A DNA stretch of 22,777 nucleotides from Chara braunii. Taxonomy: Eukaryota; Streptophyta; Charophyceae; Charales; Characeae. Both the position numbers and the translations under genes were made by a program. The notes under the pieces were generated by a model that saw nothing but the letters and a program-made list of their open reading frames with translations, made no database searches and was not told the origin of the DNA. Of this stretch, positions 17,784 through 22,777 are shown one piece after another (within the stretch, counting starts at the first letter, position 1; each line of letters starts with the position of its first letter). The stretch is from assembly GCA_003427395.1 (NCBI GenBank), contig BFEA01000063.1, positions 3,100,270 to 3,123,046 on the forward strand. The letters run 5' to 3'.

Positions 17784-18200
17784 ACACACACACACCAGGA
17801 ACGTACACTTCCTCAAATGTGACACCCTGTTGGAATTACCCTGCCCCCGTTGGAATCATATCTCCTGACCCAGCCCCAAAGTAGGACAGACCACACGAAT
17901 CCGCCTTTACCGCTCCAGGAATATACCCTTCCCTCCAATGTGACGCCCCCTGCAGAGCAGTGCTCCCACCACCCATCCCTCCCAGTGCTCCCACCTCCCA
18001 TGCCTCTTATTCCCCTCCATTCACTACGACAGACCCACTTAAACACCTCCCCTCCAGAGCAGACTACCTACCTCTTGACACGACGCTGCCCCTGCTGGAA
18101 GTTATTACTGGCCCTAAGTGACAGTCCCAGCTCAGGAGTAGGATAAAACCCAGGTGTCCACCCCTACCCTTCAGGACCCTCCAGTGTGATTCCCCCGCAG
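17545..18200 (+). repeat. C-rich tandem repeat array, about 115-165-bp units
   Basis: Successive units start near 17545, 17662 and 17830, with degenerate units to about 18200. Shared landmarks in order: GAAACTACCCTGCCCCC, GGAATCAT, CTGACCCAGC, AGAGTAGG, CAAACCCACTAAT, a C-run, CAGGAACATACACTTCCTCC, AATGTGACGCCCTG. Unit 2 is longer because of the poly-C/(CA)n inside it. The opposite strand is G-rich with many G-runs. Related units occur inverted at 1131-1470. Reading frames here are compositional. Confidence 0.8.
17743..17795. repeat. Poly-C then (CA)n microsatellite
   Basis: 27 consecutive C followed by about 13 AC dinucleotides, inserted between TGCCACTA and CAGGAACG landmarks of the surrounding repeat unit. 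Length may be unreliable in any assembly. Confidence 0.95.
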
Positions 18201-18289
18201 GATAGTGCTCCCAACCAAGCCCCAACATGGATCCACTGACCCTGCTACGCCAGGCTGGGGGACTAACACCACATGCGCAGGAGAGATGC

Positions 18290-18361
18290 AACGTGACTGG
18301 ACTTGAACCACAACCTCTCCATCGCTACGCCAGAGGTCTGACCAGCTGAGCTACCAGGCTT
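18290..18361 (-). repeat. tRNA-derived SINE head 1
   Basis: The minus strand has an A-box TAGCTCAGCTGG (18342-18353) and a B-box GGTTCAAGTCC (18299-18309), 32 nt apart, as in tRNA genes. A CCTC/GAGG pair sits where the anticodon stem would be, but the loop is too long and the acceptor arm does not pair, so it is not a functional tRNA. Downstream on the minus strand lie the degenerate C-rich units, which could be its body. Confidence 0.6.
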
Positions 18362-18539
18362 GTTCTACCCCAACCACTCTTGTTGGAAAGATCTGAGTGT
18401 TTGCTGTCTTCCATTGGTTCCGATTCATTCTCCATTTTCTTCTGATTTCAGTTTCAGAGCCATCAAATCTGTGCAAGATGAGAATTCAGGGGCTGCTCTC
18501 GTCGTCCTTGGAGTTGTCTCTTGCCAACTGATATTCCGT

Positions 18540-18820
18540 ACAAAAAGAACAAGAAAAAGACACAGTTTTTTAAACCACCACTACCTGGGAGGGCCTCCTT
18601 TTTTTCCCAAAGTGGTGACCACAATAGACTTGGATTTTTGGACTCTTGTTAAGGAAAGCTGGCCCATTTTCCAGCAGGTGCAGCTCCCGACCTATGAGAG
18701 TGGAGTCGTCACAAGCAGGAGGCCCACAAGCAGGAGTGGCCACTCTCGGAGGAGGATCATATCCCCTCCAAGATTTGGGGCTCGGCTGCTGTTTTAACTT
18801 GAAAAAAAAAAGAGAAAAAA
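18540..18820 (+). repeat. SINE-like dispersed module, copy 3, A-tailed
   Basis: Holds two pieces found elsewhere in the window: TTAAACCACCACTACCTGGG at 18570 (also on the minus strand at 22142-22174) and the core TTTCCAGCAGGTGCAGCTCC at 18668 (also at 2139 and, inverted, 2419-2455). It ends in A10-G-A-G-A7 at 18802-18820, about 95 bp after the core, similar to the other copies. No pol III boxes were recognised. Confidence 0.5.
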
Positions 18821-19057
18821 AGCTTGGATTTTGACTGGCTAAAACTGGTACAGTACCAGGCCTCATTAGGCTCGGTTCGTCAGGTCTGGAGTGCTAGTGG
18901 TTTAATTGCTGTCTCTGCCACATCCTTACAGTTTGTTCCACTTCTTCCTCACATACATGTGTTTACCTTTCCGTTGAGATTGCCCTATATAACTGCTAAC
19001 CTTCCTGCTTGTTGCATAGGGCCTTGCCACAGCACTGTCCAAACGAAAAATGAACGA

Positions 19058-19147
19058 ATGCATCTTCCCGTGGAGAAGGGCAAGATGCATCTGTTGCTAT
19101 GAATAGCAATGGATGCATCTTACTACTTTCTGCCGCAGATGCATTTG
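19058..19147. repeat. Four spaced GATGCAT boxes forming hairpins
   Basis: ATGCAT cores lie near 19060, 19085, 19113 and 19139, 25-28 bp apart. AGATGCATCTGTTGCTAT (19083-19100) pairs with ATAGCAATGGATGCATCT (19103-19120) over 18 positions with two mismatches and a 2-nt loop. The first two boxes also form a stem (TGCATCTT with AAGATGCA). Confidence 0.7.
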
Positions 19148-19383
19148 TTCTGTTGTTGTTTTGACAGTGGTGTGGCGAGGCCCATAGTTGCTGTGAAGCT
19201 CATGCTCTGTGGTTCATCTTGTCCCATGCCGGACTCCATGAGCCTTTGGAAAAGAACAACAAAAAACAGGATTGCTCCTCAGATCCAGGACCACTGGATG
19301 GCCTGTCCTGACGAGAATCATCCCCAGAGTGCCGCAGGCTTGGGGTGGATACGGACATGAATACGTGCTCGGTGGTGTGTCTG

Positions 19384-19547
19384 TTTTTTTTTTTTTTTTT
19401 GTATATATTTTATTTTCACATATCATTGTTGAACTGATTGGCCCCAGGTAATTCAGAATTGTTTTGTTCTCGCCATGTGATTATGTCTGGATTCGAACTG
19501 GGGTCTGTATTTTGACAGTTTGTGGTGTACCGACTGAGCTAGGCTCG
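19384..19547 (-). repeat. tRNA-derived SINE with poly-A tail
   Basis: Minus strand from 19547: A-box TAGCTCAGTCGGTA (19528-19541), B-box CAGTTCGAATCC (19489-19500), an unrelated body of about 80 bp, an A/T-rich AATAAAATATATAC and a 17-A tail (19384-19400). Total about 164 bp, a normal SINE size. The anticodon stem is only 4 bp and there is no acceptor stem, so it is not a tRNA gene. I could not find a target-site duplication. Confidence 0.72.
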
Positions 19548-19559
19548 TTGGTATGTTGG

Positions 19560-20100
19560 TAATTTTGGGTCCTGAGGTGGCCCAAAGCGGCATTGTAAGT
19601 CAGCAAGTCCATAGCAGGAAGGCAGCTGTGTTCGAACTTCAAAATAATTAAGAAAGGGTGACAGACTTGAGATATCATCAATTGAACTGACCAGGCCCTT
19701 TCTGGGTTGTGCCGTGGAGGCATCTCCTCCTTGGCCTGATCAGCGTTTCCAAGATTGTTATGGACTGTCCGTTCGTAATGGGGTATGGATACACGTGGTC
19801 GGCCTTCTGCCCAAGTTCTCTTCTCCCAGCCTCCAAATTCCTCAAAATTTCCCGGTTATAGTACCCTTGTTTGTTATATTGCATGTTGATCTCATGTGTC
19901 CTACACAGACTTCCTAGCAAGACCCGATGGTTTCTTCCCTGCTTTGTTGATCTTTTTGTGTGTTAAGGAATGCCATCAGGTCCTTCCGGGCGCACACCAT
20001 GTTGCCTCTTATCGAGTCTTCAATGGTATGTTATTTGCCCCTGGGCAAGGAGGAAACATAAATTAAGAAATGATTCAAATAATCCATCTCAAAGAAAAAA
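19560..20100. other. No gene recognised
   Basis: No recognisable protein, RNA gene or repeat signature apart from ordinary short frames. Confidence 0.5.
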
Positions 20101-20119
20101 AAGGGAAAATTTCAAAATT

Positions 20120-20480
20120 TGCGAAATATGTCCCGAAGTTCACATATCCCTCTCTGCCTACGATTTACCGGGCAGCTCTGTTGACGATATATGCTAAAAT
20201 ATGCCGTAAAAGATGCGGGTAGAGTGGAATACCCCTTTGAAATTTCAAAAGTTTGTGAAATGCCCTTTTGGATATAAAATTATAAATCTTTAAATATCCC
20301 CTTGTCCCGGGGTTGTACAAGTTTGCATGCTGCCCCTGATAAGCGTATAGCACAAACTTGGCAACCGCCTGATTTAAATCCAAAAGGGCATTTTACAAAC
20401 TTTTGAAATTTCAGAAGGACATTCACTCTACCTAGTACCCACATCGTTTAGGGGTATTTTAGCATATACGTGAACTTTCA
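20120..20480. repeat. Foldback element with periodic CCCCT motif
   Basis: Left arm 20184-20273 and right arm 20378-20471 are imperfect inverted repeats. The inner 36 bp (20238-20273 against 20378-20413) match at 35 positions; the outer part shares ATATGCTAAAATA and GATG(C/T)GGGT. The loop is about 104 bp. CCCCT-like cores recur at 20231, 20261, 20297, 20331 and 20367, spacings 30-36 bp, as in the array at 2872-3120. It could be a MITE-like foldback or an inverted pair of array fragments. No transposase is present. Confidence 0.7.
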
Positions 20481-20707
20481 GGCTATTATGAACCCCCCCC
20501 CAAAAAAAACATGAAAAACAAAAAAGAAGAAATACTTCACAAGCTTTTGTGTATGAAATCCAGAGATGCACATGCCACCCCTCCACATGTATCAGATAAC
20601 TCAACAAAACAGACAAATCACAATTAACGAAGCTGAACTACATTGTACTCTGTATTGACTTTATCGAGTATGCCTCATGCTTCTCTGTTGTTTCATCTAG
20701 CTACATG
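20481..20707. other. No gene recognised
   Basis: A/T-rich sequence containing a short poly-C/poly-A junction (C10 then A8, near 20492-20510). Nothing else recognised. Confidence 0.5.
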
Positions 20708-20787
20708 GCACCATGTTCAAATTGAATTTCAATTTATTGAATGTAACGCACCATGTTCAAATTGAATTTCAATTTATTGAATGTAAC
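20708..20787 (+). repeat. Perfect 40-bp tandem duplication
   Basis: 20708-20747 and 20748-20787 are identical. Each unit contains the inverted repeat AAATTGAA-T-TTCAATTT. The lack of any difference indicates a recent event. Confidence 0.95.
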
Positions 20788-21390
20788 ATGACAAGAATGA
20801 CATTGTTGGGAACATAACAATTCGGGACAGTCTCCAGGACAGGAACAGACAGATTTCAAGAGGGACTACTGCATCTCCTTCAGAGAATGGACTAAAGTGG
20901 ACCAGGGCGTGCCGTTGCGATCGCCTGCAGATTTCCCGGACCCGTTCCCCCCCCCATCAACTTTCCCTGGTGGATATGCAGTGGTACGGTGTAGAATAGA
21001 TCGCAGAGAGACATAGGGGCCATTATGGAAGAGGCACCAGCGAGACCAACAGAAGCCAATGATTGCTCTAGAGACACATGCAGTAACTGACAGCCCACAG
21101 CTGAGAGGAGCAACCAGGGACAGAATGGGCTTACAAAAGCCACACAGAAATAGCTTAGCTGGAACAGGCTAACTTAGGCAGGGGTGAGGGGTGGTATATC
21201 CTTCCCGACGGAAGCAATCAATGCCGCTCACTCGGGCCTCTCAACCTTAATGGGGAGGAGTGTGGAGTGGGTTATTCTTGTACTCTTCATTGACTTGCCG
21301 GGGGAATAGGAACCGGACTGTTGCTCCCCAGAATGGCAGGAGCCAGAACCGAGAGGTTCCGATTTAAAAAAAAAACAAAAACATAACAAT
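20788..21390. other. No gene recognised
   Basis: No convincing coding, RNA or repeat features. An 83-codon hydrophobic minus-strand frame at 20892-21143 shows no family motif. Confidence 0.5.
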
Positions 21391-21396
21391 GCGACA

Positions 21397-21489
21397 TGTA
21401 TTCAATGTATTCAATGAATGTTAGCGACATTGAATACATTGAATACATGTATTCAATGTCGCTAACATTCATTGAATACATTGAATACA
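21397..21489. repeat. Perfect 42-bp inverted repeat (large palindrome)
   Basis: Arm 21397-21438 is the exact reverse complement of 21448-21489, with a 9-nt spacer TTGAATACA. Both arms are built largely from the unit ATTGAATAC, interrupted by TTAGCGACA in the centre of each arm. The sequence TTGAATACATGTATTCAA at the middle is itself a palindrome, so the fold can shift. Degenerate units continue to about 21516. Minus-strand frames read as Tyr-Met-Ser repeats and are artefacts. Confidence 0.97.
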
Positions 21490-21516
21490 TTGAATATATG
21501 TATTGAATGCATTCAA

Positions 21517-22034
21517 TGAGGACTGGTACTTGAGAACATAACCAATTGCTTCCTGGTTCCTATTACTCTAAGAAGAATTTGACGTACAGCAATCATATCA
21601 AAATGAAATGAATGTTGTGTATTTGACCAATGACAATCAAATCAAATAAATAACTCGTCAGTGACAGGAGTTGTCTCGAGTGATTCTTGTTGCTATTGAA
21701 GGGAAAATAAATAGACATAAAGATAGTAGGACGAACACCAGTTACTCTCGTTGTCCACCATAAGGGACTTCGCTATTGCTAGCTATACGACCAGTGCTTT
21801 TACCAGCTATTGCTACAGTGCCACAATGGTTCCTCGAATGAATTTGTCCTTGCGCCGCAGGCCCATACATCCCCTCCATAAACGCACCACACTTCGGGGA
21901 AGTACTGGTCATTTAGCCTGGAAACCAGTTTTTTTTGTCTTTTCTATTAACCACCAATATACCTCTCCCAGCCGTTTTCTTGTGACGTGTTCGTATACAA
22001 TGGCTATTTTGGAGATTTCAGACTGTAAGATTTC
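21517..22034. other. No gene recognised
   Basis: A/T-moderate sequence with no motif-bearing frame, RNA gene or clear repeat. Confidence 0.5.
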
Positions 22035-22057
22035 TTTGGCTGGTGGCACCAGCCAAA
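22035..22057. repeat. 10-bp-arm perfect hairpin
   Basis: TTTGGCTGGT-GGC-ACCAGCCAAA, perfect arms around a 3-nt loop. It resembles a stem-loop but has no T-tract or gene next to it to suggest a terminator. Confidence 0.7.
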
Positions 22058-22091
22058 AAGAGAAACAAAACTTGCACGGGGCCGACTAGTG

Positions 22092-22190
22092 TTTTTTTTT
22101 TTTTTTTTTTTTGCCACGCAGCACGGATCAGCCTCCGAGTCGGCAAAAAGAGGCCCAGACGTAGTGGTGGTTTAATAACCTGAAGGTCTC
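22092..22190 (-). repeat. A-tailed dispersed repeat fragment
   Basis: On the minus strand TTAAACCACCACTACGTCTG (22174 downward) then GGGCCTCTTTTTGCC is followed about 30 bp later by 21 A (T-tract 22092-22112). The first part matches 18570-18607 on the plus strand by eye, which suggests one dispersed family. Confidence 0.5.
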
Positions 22191-22600
22191 ATCTGTGCAC
22201 TGCCTTGTTTTTTTTTGTTTTTTTTTTTGTGATGCATGTCTGGCCCTTGTCTCATGCTCTATCGACCTGCCATGACTGTTGTTTTCCTTTTTTTTTTTCT
22301 TTTTTTTCACAAAAGTTGAAAAACATCTTATTGCAAATCTGGACTGCCCGGTCAATCCACGGATGTGCGGCAGACTTTTGGTCAGCAGGAGTCTCAGGCT
22401 TGAGAGATGAATGTGCTCAACAGCACACTCCATGGCTTGCCTTCCTTCCTTTTCCTCTCTGCGTCTGTGTTTGTGCCCGTTGAATGTTTTGCCTGTCTGT
22501 TTTCCCCCTCTTTCCCCTAGCCGATTCTGCAACCATTTCTATTGTTCTCCTTTGCTCTGCCTCTCCGCATTCTCTGTCTTCCCTTGCCGCTCTTTTTTGC
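22191..22600. other. T-rich, no gene recognised
   Basis: Several T-tracts (22208-22229, 22288-22308) and pyrimidine-rich DNA to about 22600. No coding or RNA signature found. Confidence 0.5.
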
Positions 22601-22614
22601 CTCCGTCCCACACA

Positions 22615-22755
22615 GCCCCTCTGACTCGGGAAGCGAAAACTCCCAGCAGCTTGATTGGCATGCTGAAGACTTGGCGCCAGAAGAAGCTGATGAATCCTCC
22701 TCCAGAGATTGTGCACTTGGGAATGCCTATTCTCAATGAGGGCTGGGTGACCTAG
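22615..22755 (+). other. Possible terminal exon fragment at window edge
   Basis: A pyrimidine-rich tract ends in CCACACAG at about 22614, a plausible splice acceptor. Two plus-strand frames are open after it: one reads SLIGMLKTWRQKKLMNPPPE and on to a TAG at 22753-22755, the other is acidic and ends at 22739. Neither resembles a family I know, and the upstream exons cannot be identified. Confidence 0.2.
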
Positions 22756-22777
22756 AAAAGGAGATGGACGCACACCC

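Noticed and set aside
17545-18300. Protein-coding gene with Gly-rich repeats on the minus strand
   Set aside because: The frames follow the tandem G/C-rich repeat and break at unit variations; no start context or domain.
18290-19547. Functional tRNA genes
   Set aside because: Both tRNA-like segments lack acceptor stems and proper anticodon arms; they fit SINE heads.
22035-22057. Rho-independent-type terminator
   Set aside because: No adjacent gene or T-tract, and the genome is eukaryotic.

Overview
This is nuclear DNA from a eukaryote, most likely a streptophyte (green plant lineage, possibly a charophyte-type alga). One intact gene is visible, encoding a plant-type M3A oligopeptidase. Around it are decayed LTR retrotransposons, LINE pieces, tRNA-derived SINEs, microsatellites and long gene-free stretches. 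There are no operons, prokaryotic ribosome sites or CRISPR arrays. The lineage is inferred from the plant-like oligopeptidase and from the Ty3/gypsy elements primed by initiator tRNA-Met; no species can be named from the sequence alone.

Layout. 1-0.8 kb: 5' half of a LINE ORF2 (endonuclease domain), broken by a stop and truncated. 0.8-4.0 kb: gene-poor, with a G-rich dispersed repeat, an ATC microsatellite, two SINE-like modules facing tail to tail across a poly-T tract, an array with a CCCCT motif about every 33 bp, and a weak coding candidate at 3.5-4.0 kb. 4.05-9.97 kb: element A, a minus-strand Ty3/gypsy chromovirus-like retrotransposon with one LTR, a polypurine tract, and integrase, RNase H, RT, protease and gag in the expected order. 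It carries at least four in-frame stops and several frameshifts. 9.97-13.16 kb: element B, a different minus-strand LTR element of which a broken gag, a tRNA-iMet primer binding site and a probable long LTR with a TATA box remain. 13.3-14.06 kb: 3' end of a LINE (zinc-binding tail, A-rich end). 14.1-14.43 kb: a 156-bp tandem duplication just upstream of the gene. 14.67-17.34 kb: the intronless oligopeptidase gene. 17.5-22.8 kb: C-rich tandem repeats, two tRNA-derived SINE heads, a GATGCAT hairpin cluster, a foldback sharing the CCCCT periodicity, a 40-bp tandem duplication, a perfect 42-bp-arm palindrome, and A-tailed repeat fragments.

How it fits together. The oligopeptidase is the only part likely to serve the host. 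Plant homologues degrade short peptides, including cleaved targeting peptides, in chloroplasts and mitochondria, with a cytosolic paralogue. Here one reading frame has both a long basic, Ser/Ala-rich leader and an internal ATG pair that would give a protein of cytosolic-paralogue size. The LINE tail and the duplicated block lie where its promoter should be. The other elements look dead and unrelated in function. I found no convincing undescribed multi-gene system; the most unusual items are the palindrome, the two-locus periodic CCCCT repeat, and the single-frame, intronless, possibly dual-targeted peptidase.
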